From Mermis nigrescens (lineage: Eukaryota; Nematoda; Enoplea; Mermithida; Mermithidae), in the NCBI GenBank assembly GCA_036768485.1, contig JAVLUZ010000145.1:518202-582201 (forward strand): 64,000 nucleotides of DNA, read 5' to 3'. The notes below the pieces were generated by a model. It was not told where the DNA came from. It did no database searches and saw only the letters and a list, made by a program, of their open reading frames with translations. Each line of letters starts with the position of its first letter. The stretch's first letter is position 1. The translations under genes were made by a program, and so were the position numbers. Positions 39,186-51,104 of this stretch are shown piece by piece.

Positions 39186-39800
39186 ATATGTATCATGGGT
39201 GCACAAGGTCAAGGTCGGCAAGGGGGGGAAATCCCAAAAATCCAAAACAGTAAATTTAACGTTCACAATTTTTTGGCTGTTTTAACGATCAAAATGATCA
39301 AACTAGCCGATAAAACGTTTTTCGTAGTAATATCGCATTTTAAAAAAATTTTTAGTCCATTTTGACTGCATTATATCCCTTTTAACACTAGAAAATGCAA
39401 AAATCTTCGGGGCGCTTTTTGAGTAAAAAGCATACCTGGGCGTGGGGGGTTTGGGGGTATGCACCCCAAAGAAACCAAAATACCCCCCTAGAATCAATTT
39501 TTGATATTTTTTTTGTTTTTTTCGCAATTTTTTGATGCCAATGGATAGTGCTTGATGAGAAACGTTAAAAATGGGTTTCTTTTGCCATACCATCATTTTT
39601 AAGGCCATTTTTGACCTTTGAAAAAATCTTGCACTCCCCCAGAACTTTAGTGCCGCTCACCTATGGTAAAAAGTACTTAAAAGTAATAATCTGGCACGGA
39701 GCGCCGAAAACATTTTGACGTTTTTACTGCTTTTGACCTCAGACATGATGCAAAAAACGTTCCATAAGCTCAAAATCATCGGACAGTATCTACGTGTTTG
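39186..39800 (-). mobile_element. Family G MITE, inverted copy, interrupted
   Basis: Reverse complement of the 19360-19781 element: the same GTGCACAAGGTCA end, the TTTTGATCATTTTG-like centre and the GGCGC hairpin. It is split at 39430 by a family E MITE. Confidence 0.75.
39431..39665 (-). mobile_element. Family E MITE inside the family G copy
   Basis: 235 bp with a perfect 8-bp duplication GTAAAAAG (39423-39430 and 39666-39673) and ends CATACCTGGGCG and CTCACCTATG. The uninterrupted site, ACTTTTTACTCAAAAAGCGC, is present at about 19528-19550. Confidence 0.9.
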
Positions 39801-40084
39801 TAGTCAGACCATCTGCCATATTACATATTCAAGCTCAATTTTTTAAGCACTCTCACAATATTTTTAAAGTTTTGTTGAATCAACTCCTCTTCGGTAAGTG
39901 ATCGAGACATTCAAAAACCTCGAATCCTGGTGACAGTCTTTTTTAACCCCCGTCGAGATCGACACATACAGACTGTTGTACTTTAAGAGTAAGGCAATAA
40001 TGAGCTTATCACAAATGCGCAAGATCAAACTTTAAGGGTGTAGGTGAAAAGCAAGAATTGGTAGCTAGCTAAGTGCTCATTAAA

Positions 40085-40435
40085 AACGGTTCTATAGCCT
40101 TTTTGGCTCGGAAAACTAGCTAAATAGACTTTTTAGGCTCCTACAAATAAATATATAACCTTTTTAGACTCACAAACATAGCTACATAGCCTTTTTGGAC
40201 TAAAAATAGCTTTCAAGTCCTTTTTGGAGTCGAGAAAATAAGTATAGATCCTTTTGAAACTAAGAAAAGACAACTATATAGCATTTCTGAGCTCACACGG
40301 TACGTTTCTGAGTCAAAGAGGGCTATATAGCTATTTTTGAGTCCAAAAAGGCTATATAGCTAATTTTCTGAGCCCAAATAGGCTATACAGCGATTTTTTT
40401 CGGCCAAAATAGCTGAATAGACATCAGTTTTTCAA
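40085..40435. repeat. Palindromic minisatellite (CCAAAAAGGCTATATAGCTA type)
   Basis: Units of 40-55 bp. In the left half they read TAGCCTTTTTGG and in the right half CCAAAAAGGCTATATAGC, so the array is an inverted pair centred near 40285. The same unit occurs at 43765-43880 and 235-330. Confidence 0.75.
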
Positions 40436-40934
40436 AGCTCGGGGTTAATACCCCCTCACCCCCACGCTCTCGTATGGAGCTTATGTAACATAGTATGCTT
40501 CATTCTTCAGTACAAAAGCAATAATATTCAGTTTTCTGGCGCGGATTTCCTCGTTTTTTCGGATTTATTCACGACTAAAGTGCCTGAAATCGAGTCCGAA
40601 AATGATCTTTGAAATCAAAATTTTTATAACATACATACATTGATAAGTGTCTATAATTTTATCGTCAAACGCAAAATAACACATGTACATAGTCTTAATA
40701 GATTTAAATTCTATAAAAAATGCATCATGTGGTCATTTGACTAGCAAAAAATGGACAGTTAGAAATTTTTCGAATTCTAAAATTTCATTTCAGTTCCACG
40801 CTGCGAATCTTAAACTGCGCGTCTAGCCTATAATTCCAAAAATAGCCACCTAACCTGAACGACATATGATCACACGAACAACAGCGATTACAGAGCATGA
40901 AAACCAATAGCATTAAGTAAGAGCCCATATGTAC

Positions 40935-41077
40935 TTGTCGCAGATCCTCGTTCGGCCTCAACACATCCAATGGCAGCATCCAGTCCGCGTTTTGGCCCAA
41001 TTTCTGCTTGACTAGCAGCACAAGTTTTTGATCTAGGCATCTGTTTATCGATTTTACATTATTAGCCTCATCATCAG
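40935..41077 (-). CDS. MRPL46: Mitochondrial ribosomal protein mL46, exon 3
   Basis: 143 nt between TTTCTTTCAG and CAA|GTACAT, entering in phase 1. It encodes ADDEANNVKSINRCLDQKLV then LLVKQKLGQNADWMLP and EDLRQ. NR.LD.KLVLLVK.K.G....W.LP is the most conserved block of the mL46 family (human LNRKLDRNLVLLVREKFG). The long open frame around it extends into intron on both sides. Confidence 0.96.
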
Positions 41078-42728
41078 CTGAAAGAAAAAATAATAATGGG
41101 CACTCATGCTTTGGCAATGCCCCGTTTCGCGGGGCGAAAGGGTAACTTGGACGGGTAGTAAAGCTCAAAGAATAAATACAAAGACAGAAGCCAAAAAATT
41201 GTTCGTCGATTGAATGATAAGAAATACGTTGTACAGATAGTTAAAACGATAGATTTGTTTTATTTAAGTATGAAATATTTCACACGAGTGAAAATTTTTG
41301 AAATTCTATCTTACATTTTCCTTCACCGTTGGATAGAGCTCGCCGAGGTACGTTCAAAAATGCTTATATTTTTGCCCATCTCCTAATGGTTTTCGAGATA
41401 TCTGACCTCGTTTTCGGCCCCCCTCTAAATAAAATCCAGGATACGGGCCATTCTGTTTACCCATAAAATGTCGAGAATGAAGTTGAAGTGTTGGAGATCA
41501 AAAGTTTTGAAGAATCCTTATATTTTTGTTTGCTGAAAAAAAGCAGCGAAAGGTGGCAAAATGAGCTAGAAAGAACTGACAATGAAGTATTTACCTCATT
41601 AAAGGATTTTATTTATGCTATTCTGATCATTCTTCGCATTTAGATAAAAAAATGCCTGGACTCCAAATTTAATGGTTTCAAATTTAGGAACTTCACTCCT
41701 CCCTCAGCTCTAGACCTTGGTAATCTATGATTCTAGTACTTGATAGATTTACCCAACTTAATACTCTCAAAATTTTTGACGCTTAGCGTCAAATTATTTA
41801 TTAGGATTTTGCACGCTTCGTGTGCATGAATGGAATGAGGGAAGTAATTTTAATTATTTCCAGCCACCCTTACACTAAATTTAAGAAATTTTGGCGCTCT
41901 GTGTCGAATTTAGGTCATTCTTAGATCGCCGAAAATGATTGCACGTGAATAGCGGATTTTCACAACTGTTTTTGACTTTAGGGAAAGTAATGAAACCCCT
42001 TCTTCGAAAATTTTGGTTCATCGACTGCTACTGAAACTAATACCTTTTTAACCAAAAGTCAGCTAATCGTTTTCGGTAGTCAGCCAACCTCTTCGGGTAA
42101 TCTTAAGTTTTTTATAGCCGAATAACATTTTCAGAAGAAATGAATTAATTTATCTTAAACTTGACCAATTAATCTTAATCAATATTTTTTGGGAATGGCC
42201 AACGTTTTAGAAAAGTTTCTAACTGTTGATGAATCAGTCGAGTATTTTCGAGAATCAACTAGGTAACCATATTTAAGGATCAGAAAACCTTTAATGTAAG
42301 ACTTTTTGTATTTAAGACTGTCTTAATTATGAATCATTATATTCAGATTCGTATTAAGGGGTGGTCCGCGATCCCCCAGCCCTCAAAAAATTCTTTAAAT
42401 GCAAGACAAAGCATGGAAAGATGGAATAATCGCATGTTTTTGATAATAATGCTTCAAATTGTCGGTCGCCTCAAGCGCCAACACAAAAACAATGCTATTC
42501 AAAGCATGTTGAAGAATAGATACAAGAGCTATAGCTTTTTGTTCCACAATTCTTTAGATTTAACTAGTTAAGCAATAGTTCTGGACCTTGTTGACGACAT
42601 TTTGTATCCTTTGCAATATCAGACTTGAAATTAGGGTAAAAGTGCCTAGTTATACCATCAAATATCGACATACCTATGCCGTCTTGCACATAGAAGGCTT
42701 TACCTTTACTACGAAACATACATACATG
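41078..42728. other. mL46 intron 2, 3'-proximal part
   Basis: 41165-41450 is the 3' portion of a CAGGCCCGTATCC-family element, ending ATCCAGGATACGGGCC. 41460-41730 resembles the 13.1-13.6 kb C-rich repeat. The rest is unassigned. Confidence 0.45.
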
Positions 42729-43464
42729 CAGGTCCGTACTCAGGGGACGGAGGGGGGCGCCAACCCCAAAATGAAAAAAAATTTGTTTCACCTGAGGGTC
42801 CACAAAAAGAGGAAAATTTGCGAAGTGCGTCTAAAACTTCGCCAAAAGAGGTTCATGGCATACTTTTGAACTAGTAAACTCAAAATTTTCATGTATATTT
42901 CGTCTACTAAACCGCTCAAAATCATTCAACTTTAAGCCAGAAAAGAAGAGCATGTCAATTTTTTCCGGCGCAATTGTTCGGCTATAGTCTTCGCCTCCTA
43001 GCCCACTGAAAACAGTTGAAACTTGAGTTATGACATTTAGATGATTTTTTTGGATTTATTGTTTATCTATCCTTTAGTCTTCTGGCCCGCTCAAAACAAC
43101 TTAAATTTGAGCTAGACATGTAGAATATGTCAAATTTTTCCGGCGCTTAACACCGAATCATTCGTTATCAGTATTGTTTTCCTTTGTGAAGCACAATTAT
43201 AAAATAAAAGACAGATCAGAAATAAGTAGTCGATTGAATGATGAGAAATCCCTTATGCAGATAGCTTAAACGATAAATTTGATGTATTTTAGATCAAGTA
43301 AAGTAAAAAAATTTTTAAATTTTTTGAAATTATTAAACCATCATACAGAGCTCGCCAAGATACGCTCAAAACTGCCTTTGTTTTCGCCTATCTCCTAATG
43401 GTTCTCGATATATCTGACCTTAAAAATTTTCGACCCCCCAAAATAAAATCCTGAAACGCACCTG
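42729..43464 (+). mobile_element. hAT-type element, CAGGCCCGTATCC family, diverged copy
   Basis: The ends CAGGTCCGTACTCAGGGG and CCTGAAACGCACCTG match the family. No matching flank duplication is visible (CATACATG and CCCGTATA), so one end may have been rearranged. Confidence 0.6.
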
Positions 43465-43949
43465 CCCGTATATATGGGAGAAGGAGTTTAAGGGAGGTAT
43501 AAAACGAAACAAAAAGAGTTATTTATTTTTAATTTTTCCTTCATCTTTGTAAAGTGCCTGCGAAAAACGCTAAAAAATGCTATTGTTTTTTCCAATCTCC
43601 ATAGGGTTCTCAAGATATCCGATTCATCAAAAATGGGGAACTTTATTTCAAAAATTGCCGACAATTTTTCAAACTGGACGCCAGAATGGGGCGGAACTAT
43701 GGCTATTGCCATAGGGGACCCACCCATTGGCTGTAAGTTGGATAGGACGTACCAGCTATTTTTTCGACTTCAAAAAGGAATTAATAGCTATTTTTAGTCC
43801 AAAAAGGCTATATAGCTATGTTCGTGAATCCAAAAAGGCTATATAGCTAGTTTTCTGAGACCAAAAAGACTGTAGAGCGCCGTTTTTACGAAGCACATAG
43901 CTATCTAGCAATTTTTGGTTTTCACCACCCCGCGCGAGAGTTTGACCTT

Positions 43950-44188
43950 GCGCACCTATGAGGAGTGCAAGATTTTTTAAGTCAAAAAATGGTCTTAAAA
44001 ATGGTGGTATGACGAAAAACACCTTCTTTCAACGTTTCTCATCCAGCACTGTCTATTGGCATCAAAAATCGCGAGGAAAAAATTTCAAAAATTGAATTCT
44101 GGGGAGGGGTTATTTTGGTTTTTGGGGGTATTCGGCCCTCTGCTGGGGTGCATACCCCCCAAGGCCCCTACGCCCATGTGTGTTGCCC
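43950..44188 (+). mobile_element. Family E MITE, left end degraded
   Basis: The internal landmarks GTGCAAGATTTTTTAAG and CTATTGGCATCAAA and the right end ACGCCCATGTGTG are present. The left end is fused to a minisatellite unit at 43765-43880. Confidence 0.6.
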
Positions 44189-45038
44189 AAGTATGCTCAT
44201 GAATATGCAGCGTGCAGCGAAAGCATTACCAAGTGACAAAAATAGGAACCAGACAAAGCCAAAAATTTCCAGCGATTTCTTCGTGAGCTATTTATGGTAC
44301 TCTGTATCGTTAATAAATATCGCATGTAATTGGCTTTTTGGTTTTTTTGCATTATTTACGTACATATCATATGAAAAATCACGGGCTTAGTTTGGGATTT
44401 CACCTCGTCCATGATCACGGAGCACGTATGTCTACAAGTACAGCATGCATACGTACCACTACACATCATGGCCGGTCTGGGAATGGGGGTAAGCCGAAGG
44501 GCTTATTTGAGCTGAAATTGTCTAGAAAAGTATTGCAAATGCTGAAATAGCATAAAACTGCACTAATTCAAAGCATCTGATCAATGCAATGCATTTTCGC
44601 AAAAATTTTTTACACTACCTACTAGGGATGGCCCGGTGCCAGGTTTTTTGCCGGTGCCGGTGCCGGTGCTAACTCATATATCAAATGCTATAATTATTTC
44701 ATGCAGGCTGTCGTGTCGACTGCCGACATTTGTTTACAATATATGCCATGAAGAATACACTGTTGTACAAAAAATGCTTTGTTTTTATTCTACGAAACAT
44801 ACTTGTCTCCTGTATTATTCGTGTTCTAAATGGCATAAAATATTCGATGACTTGTGCTTGTTCTGACTTCCTCAATTCACTCGTTAACTAACTTTATTAA
44901 TTTGTGTTTGATTAAAAAATGAAGCATTTTTATATTTTTGAAAAGATCATTCAGTGAAAATATCATTTCTTTAGGCTGGATAATTCTAGTTTAATTATTC
45001 TACGTCTTATTTCGGGAAAATGTCTGCAAAGCGAACGG

Positions 45039-45233
45039 CAGTCATTTGGGAAATATTTCACTGCAAAGGGTGATGATACTGATGCAACGTGCAATCACTA
45101 CCAAGAGAAAATTAGTCGTGGAGGAAAAGATAAGCATGGGTTTGGCCATTGCGGAATGAAAAAGCATTTAAAAACTCATCCAACTATGTATGCTAATTAC
45201 ATGGAACCTTTCATGAAAAAAATCGATTTTTAA
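45039..45233 (+). pseudogene. BED-type zinc-finger fragment of a hAT transposase
   Basis: One frame reads QSFGKYFTAKGDDTDATCNH, then KISRGGKDKHG and KKHLKTHP before TAA. The order F-x(n)-C...ISRGGKD...L..H....H is that of BED fingers at the N-terminus of hAT transposases. The second cysteine of the CxxC pair is replaced by Tyr (CNHY), so zinc binding is probably lost. The frame ends 65 codons in. Confidence 0.65.
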
Positions 45234-45354
45234 CGTTTTTTAGCGTATTTTTTCTGGTATAATTTTCGACCTTTTTCTCAATTTTTCCAGCGTAGTTTTT
45301 GATAGGGATTTCAGACGTTTTCCTCTGCCCGTACTTGCACTGGCTGTCAGATTG

Positions 45355-45500
45355 TGTCCTCCCACCTGTTCGAATGTCCCACCAGTTCGAAATTCCCACT
45401 TCTTCGAATGTCCCATGTCTTCGAATGTCCCACCTGTTTTGAATGTCCCACCTGTTCAAAATTCCTAGCTCTTCAAATTTCCCATTTCTTCGAAAATCCA
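45355..45500 (-). repeat. Inverted minisatellite, left block
   Basis: Units of CCCACCTGTTCGAATGT with variants. They are the reverse complement of the 46275-46695 block, so the two could pair across about 0.8 kb within the hAT remnant. Confidence 0.8.
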
Positions 45501-46274
45501 ATGCAGCGTGTAGCGATTTATGCTACCTCTTTTGCGTGTTTTGCTTTTTTATGCCTAGTATATAATAATTATTTAATGTTTTTTGAGAAGCAAAGTCCTA
45601 TGTTCATTAGCAGACCTTGATTTTATTCTTTTGTAAATTTTTTTAGAAATTAGTTATTCCTAAAGAATAATGTATGGTTGCCAATATTTCAAAATCATTC
45701 CCAATTTTGAAATTTGTGATCTTGTCGTCAAATAAAAAATTAATGAAGTAATAATTGCTATTTAAATTTATGAGAAAACTGTGTAACACTAATAAAAAAT
45801 GATTTGTTTGGGTGCGCATGGTGCAATATTTGGAAAAATTTGAAAACTAAGGAAGGCATGATAAACTAAAATCATAATATAATCAAGAAAAACTAGATAT
45901 ACTGACCAGACGAAATCCATGTCTATCCAATTAGATGCACAATATATGGTAGAAATCTTTGAATTTCAATCAGCAGAATATCGAAACTTGCTCCGACCGG
46001 TATTGAAGCTTGTTTTGTTCACTGAGATTTTTATCCCACGAGTTAATTTGCATTTTCCATTTTTCTATTCATGGGCGGTGACCATTTCCAGCAACGTACG
46101 AAATTTATTTTTAGAGCTATAGGTATTTACGCATTATATTCCAAAAAACAACGCTTTATGGCAAACAATAGAATGGGCGTGTCAAGCGCGCAGTTGGCAT
46201 TTTTATACAACATATTTCAAATTTATATAATATTTAGTCCTACAATGTTCGTATACTTTGTCGTACTCGTACTT

Positions 46275-46695
46275 TCGAAGAGGTGGGACATTCAATCAGA
46301 TGGGACATTCGAAGAGATAAGACATTCGAACAGGTGGGATATCCGAAGAAATGGGATTTTTTGAGAGAATTATTTGCATTTTGTGTCTTTATTCGAAGAA
46401 GTGAGACTCGCGAAGAGGTGGGACGTTCGAAGAGTGGGACATTCGAACAGGTGGGATATCCGAAGAAATGGGATTTTTAGAGAATTATTTGCATTTTGTG
46501 TCTTTATTCGAAGAAGTGAGACTCGCGAAGAGGTGGGACGTTCGAAGAGGTGGGACATTCGAACAGGTGGGATTTTTTTTCTTAGTTAATTTTCATATTA
46601 CATCACTTTGCGAACACCTGGGACATTCGAACAGGTAGGACGTTCGAAGAGGTGGGACATTCGAAGAGATGGGACATTCGAAGAAGTAGGACTAT
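46275..46695 (+). repeat. Inverted minisatellite, right block, with a 112-bp duplication
   Basis: Units of GGGACATTCGAACAGGTGGG and GAAGAGGTGGGAC. A unit of about 112 bp including GAATTATTTGCATTTTGTGT is present twice in tandem (about 46336 and 46451) with very few differences, so it is recent. Confidence 0.85.
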
Positions 46696-47197
46696 GCCGG
46701 CTGTCATAGGGTCTGCCATTTTGGGAGGGAGCCAGGAGAGACCATAACAAAATTTCTAAATTTTTAGGAATTAAAGATTTTTTAAAAGAGATTTTGGGCT
46801 TCAACCGAAAAGGAAAATTAGTCGATAGCACGTCACACTTTTAAGCTAAAATGTTGACAGACGATTATTAATATTTCACTAGTAGAATGGAAGTTTTATT
46901 ATAACTTTCTAAGAACAAATATTTTTGCCAAAAAACTAGCCTTGAAATGCTAGTTTTTCTGGCAAAAAACTTGCCTGTAGTCAACATAGAATGTGAATGA
47001 AAGCGTGAAATTTGCATAAGCCGTTTTTTATTTGACTACATTCTCATAAACTGATGAAAAATTAACTTTGTTTGAGTGTTAAATAAGCAAAAAGGAACTA
47101 ATGCATCACATGTCTTCAATTATCGTCGCTCTTTGTTTATTTTTGTGGCACCGGCGCCGGTGCCAGTGCCGGTACCTGCGCCATCCCTACTACCTAC

Positions 47198-48181
47198 TAA
47201 ATAACTTTTTTGCTTTAATTTTGTCTAAATGTGCCGAAAATTTTCTTTTCTTCTTCTGGAAGGTTTAAAGTCTAGAAACCTGAAACTCATGAGCATGTCT
47301 GATGGTGAGTGTATTTTAAGATTAAATTCTGTCCTCTTCATATGGGTCATATAAATCTGAGCAGAATCATAAGACCTAGTTCCATCACTATTTGTAAAAA
47401 TGTATAATCAACATAGTAAAAGGTTCAAACTCATTTTGAGTAGTTTCCGATTTTTAGAACGCTGTAAGACCTCATAACTTACCAAGCGTTGTTCAGCACT
47501 AGTAATAATATTTTGTTATTATTACAAAAATAATTATAATACGATTTTTAAAAAAATTAAAAACTATTATAAGTAAATATTTAATTTTATAAAATTCAAT
47601 TTGCGCCAAGAATCATAGCGAAGTTTCTCTAAAAATGAATTCAAAAATACTAAAATTACTACACTTTTTGCCCAAAAAGTCTTTGAATATTTTACAAAGA
47701 TCGCTACATAAATCTTCGTGCGAGCTTCAAAATCTTTGTCCCGCACAATCAAAATCTTTGTCCCGCTCAAAAAAAACTTAGGCAGCAATTGTGTTAAATA
47801 CTTCAAAGGTAGATATTACATAGAACGGAATAAGCAGGCAAACCTGTTTTTTAAGCTAAACTTTATTGAAACAATGAACTCTTGCTTTAATAATAAGACT
47901 CTAAAAACAAATTTGGGATATTTCAGTAGCATATCAGACAGATAACCTACGAGTGCTTGGCTTGCAATACTTATTTTTATAGAAAAATGTTAAGGAACGC
48001 GTATTGCATAAAGCACTACATAAAGATAATGGATGTCGACTTCTTGTAGCCTTTTACTTGAAAAATGAGGTATGACTGTATGAGAAGAAAACTGAAAAAC
48101 TACCTCGCAGTATATAAGTCCAGCTTACAAATGCAGGAATCGAAAGGATGTCCCACCCTGCATGCTGGTCAGTGAACGACC
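47198..48181. other. mL46 intron 2, no recognised feature
   Basis: A short repeat of CAAAATCTTTGTCCCGC occurs twice at 47729-47766. Nothing else is recognised. Confidence 0.4.
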
Positions 48182-48196
48182 GGAGCTCCAAAATTT

Positions 48197-48275
48197 TGCT
48201 TCGGCCGAAGCCGAAGCTTCGGCCAGCTCTTGCTTCGGCTTCGGCCGAAGCTTCGACGAAGGCCGAAGGCCGAAT
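48197..48275. repeat. Dense TTCGGCCGAAGC palindromes
   Basis: CTTCGGCCGAAGC-type words repeat in both orientations over about 80 bp and can form several alternative hairpins. A related CTTCGTCCTTCGGCC piece at 49981 may mark the other end of a decayed element. Confidence 0.7.
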
Positions 48276-48428
48276 CTGTACAAATTTTTAGTCTAATTCT
48301 GATTAGTATGAAGAATGAATTGCGAATTGAGTCATGAATATGAAAGTTAAGCTTGATTATCTTTCAGGAATGAATATGAAGTAATGAAACAGTGTCATTA
48401 ATTGCAAAAATTTTATTCAAAAGCGCAA

Positions 48429-48587
48429 TTAATTCTGTTCATTAGCACTGGTTTCATTATTAAACATTTCATCTATATCAGCAGCTAATACGTATTGATC
48501 ATCATCAGATTCTAGGGATGTAGCGGATACCCTCACCCGCTATTCAAAAAAACGTGCACCCGCAGCATCTCTATCAGATTCAGTATC
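48429..48587 (-). pseudogene. Acidic C-terminal exon-like frame split by a 61-bp insertion
   Basis: After a minus-strand TATATATTCAG acceptor a frame begins DTESD. It is broken by a 61-bp mini-element and resumes DDDQYVLAADIDEMFNNETS to a TAA at 48429-48431. Without the insertion and its duplication it is exactly 29 codons plus stop. The acidic tail looks like the end of a transposase, perhaps of the element marked by the 48.2-kb palindromes. That is a guess; the protein is unidentified. Confidence 0.4.
48513..48573 (+). mobile_element. 61-bp hAT-type micro-element
   Basis: The ends TAGGGATGTAGCGG and CGCAGCATCTCTA are inverses. The 8-bp duplication TCAGATTC is perfect (48505-48512 and 48574-48581). 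At 61 bp it is little more than two termini. Confidence 0.75.
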
Positions 48588-48821
48588 CTGAATATATAAA
48601 AAATATAATGTATTATTAGGAATAAAGCCTGGAATTCTTGAGAATTATGAAAACAATTAATTGATTAATTCCTAATTTTCATGCTGATACTTAAATTTGT
48701 AAAAGTAAGGTAGACATAAAAGCAAATAGAGATTTCTTCCCATGATTAGATGCAGAAGTTTAAGAAAGTTAACACGTCGATCATGAAGCAATTATTTAAT
48801 ATAAAACAGAATGGTAAACAG

Positions 48822-49582
48822 AAGTGTTTTTTATACTCGGCAGATTTTTCCCGATGTACAAAGATTTTTGAACTGTCTTTGTACATGTACAAAGATTTTT
48901 GGGAAGACAAAAATTGCAAAAAAGGTCTGAAATTCGCAAAAATTTCCGGCGCTATGCACGAAATGAGTATTTGTGTGTTCTACATATCTTTTTAATGACA
49001 GAAATTGCATTTCAAAAGGAAATACGTCAAATTTATCGGCGCTTCGCGCCGTTTTGAGACGATTCTTATTGATTTTTGCCCTTAGAGTCCCAGAAATTAG
49101 CCAACATACACTACCAAAGTCGAACAACTTTGTTTTTACCACACTAAAATCGCTACTGTACCATATTCTAGTACCCAAAAATTTGCGTGTACAAAATAAC
49201 AAAATATACAAAATTTTTGGGAAGACAAAAACTGTAAAAAGGTGTAAAATTACCGAAAATTTTCAGCGCCTCGCGCCGAAATGAATTATTGTTTGTCCTA
49301 CATATCTTTAAAATGGCAGAATTTGCATTTAGAATGAAAAAAAGGTTAGATTTTTCTGCGCTCCGCGCCATTTTGAGACAATTTTTAGTATTTTTTGAGT
49401 CAGAAACCCATAAATTAGCTATAATACATACACTATCAAAGATCGAAAACCCTGTTCTACCACACTAAAATCGCTACTGTACTATAATATAGTACACAAA
49501 AATTTGCGTGTACAAAACGTACACAAAGGCTTTTTGGGATCATCCTTGTGCATGTACAAACGGACATTGTTAAAAAACACTG
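48822..49582 (+). mobile_element. hAT-type MITE, family A, 761-bp copy
   Basis: The termini are AAGTGTTTTTTATACTCGG and TTAAAAAACACTG, with 8-bp flanks GTAAACAG and GTACACAG. It has two and a half internal modules with GGCGCTTCGCGCC hairpins. Its long minus-strand frame is a repeat artefact. Confidence 0.8.
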
Positions 49583-50352
49583 GTACACAGTAGACGCATT
49601 ATATACAACAAGTACAAAGATGGCGTTGGAATTTCGAGTAAACAAAGACATGCCTTCAAAAGTGAGACATGTAGGAATAAAGGTGTGGCTTTTCCCTTAA
49701 GTGTCTCATCATTTTCGCGATCACTATTGATTCATTCATAGTCGAACTTTTGTAAAATGGAATCAGATGCGGAGCGGATATAATGCTTAGATGAGTCAGC
49801 TTTTGCTATTAGTACATGATTGCTTGCTGTTTATATAGTCAAAGTTACTATTGTGAGGATATTTTAACAAAACTTAAGGTGACTAGAAAATAAATTGAGC
49901 TAAATGGCGTCGTCTTGGGTTAGTTATATTGCACATTGTCTAAACTTTAATGCGAATAAAAAACTGCCACGAAAAAAAGCTTCGTCCTTCGGCCTGATGC
50001 TGGTCCAGCCATCCGTTCCTTTGTTCATTTCGGTACATTAAAAAAACTTAAGACCATCTTGCATTTGTTGAAAATGCTTCAATTAGTTTTATTTAATGAA
50101 ACGCAACGTCTTTTACGCCCTTTCTGACTACAAGAATTTTAATTCTCTTATTTATTCACTAATTTTCTGCTTTTAATAACGCAAAGGCACCAAGTAAAAA
50201 CAGCGACCATAAGAATAATGGGACATAATCGCGGAAAATTACAAAAACTCAATTCTACGGTTCTAACGGATTCTATGAAAGTCAGATACTTAGGGTCCTC
50301 AGCCTTCCTCCTCTTCCACGACAGCCCCCATTACCAGCTCAACTTAGCTTAC

Positions 50353-50498
50353 CAGTTTTAGTGGGAGAAGCTTTAAAAGTTTTCAGATTGGCTAAAGCAA
50401 TTTGTTCGAAATCTTGCGCCGTTAAGGTGCCTATATTGTCTTCGGTAGCAGCAGAATTCTTTTCTTCTTTCCTCGTAGTATCTTTAACTTGTCGTTTC
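50353..50498 (-). CDS. MRPL46: Mitochondrial ribosomal protein mL46, exon 2
   Basis: 146 nt between TTTTATAG and ACTG|GTAAGC. It completes the Arg codon AG|G from exon 1, then KRQVKDTTRKEEKNSAATED and TLTAQDFEQIALANLKTFK. It corresponds to the charged linker and the LLAQDLEDMWEQKFLQFK-like helix of the human protein. No long frame marks it; phase and family order support it. Confidence 0.88.
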
Positions 50499-51104
50499 CT
50501 ATAAAAGAAAAATCATATATAAACCAACCGTCCATGAGGGGCGTTAATCGCTAGCGACAAGTGTGATAAATACACCAATTTTCTATTTCATGTAGTCACT
50601 CTAAATGTTTACAATAGCAATATTGTACGACAAAGGATTCAACGAGTGACAAATGACAATCGACGACCAAACCTTTTAGCTTCGGTAGGTATACATATAA
50701 GAAATGGCTTGACAAATAACGGGAGAGGGCGTAATCCAAGAGAGGATGCAAAAATGCAGCAGTGTTGAGCAGCATCAATCCTTGCAAATGTGCTCATATA
50801 ATATTTGTCTCCAAAATATTTGCGGATTTTCTCACTGCAGTGGACTCAATGCTTCAATAAAGCTAGAATTATAACTTCTTTAAAAAAAGAAAACCAAAAA
50901 CTTTCACAGTATCTATCTTATTCTACGAATGTAATGATAAATCCGCAAATTTGGCCTATAAATCGGCATTTTCAGCAAAAAAATAATCATGACTTTTCAG
51001 CATGTAGTTGAAACCAGCCTGATCATGTAAAGCTATCCACTTCTTATAATGATTGTTACTGCATATTTGGAGAATAATTTGACGTCTGACTTATTACCTC
51101 AGGT
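50499..51104. other. mL46 intron 1, no recognised feature
   Basis: AT-rich; no repeat or exon recognised before the family A element. Confidence 0.4.

Larger units (their letters stand above)
44623..47189 (+). mobile_element. hAT element remnant with BED finger, 2.57 kb
   Basis: A perfect 8-bp duplication CTACCTAC flanks it (44615-44622 and 47190-47197). The ends TAGGGATGGCCCGGTGCC and GGTACCTGCGCCATCCCTA are inverses, followed inward by GCCGGTGCCGGTGCC repeats. It contains a BED zinc-finger fragment and a pair of inverted minisatellites. The catalytic DDE part is absent, so it is a deletion derivative. It lies in mL46 intron 2. Confidence 0.9.
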
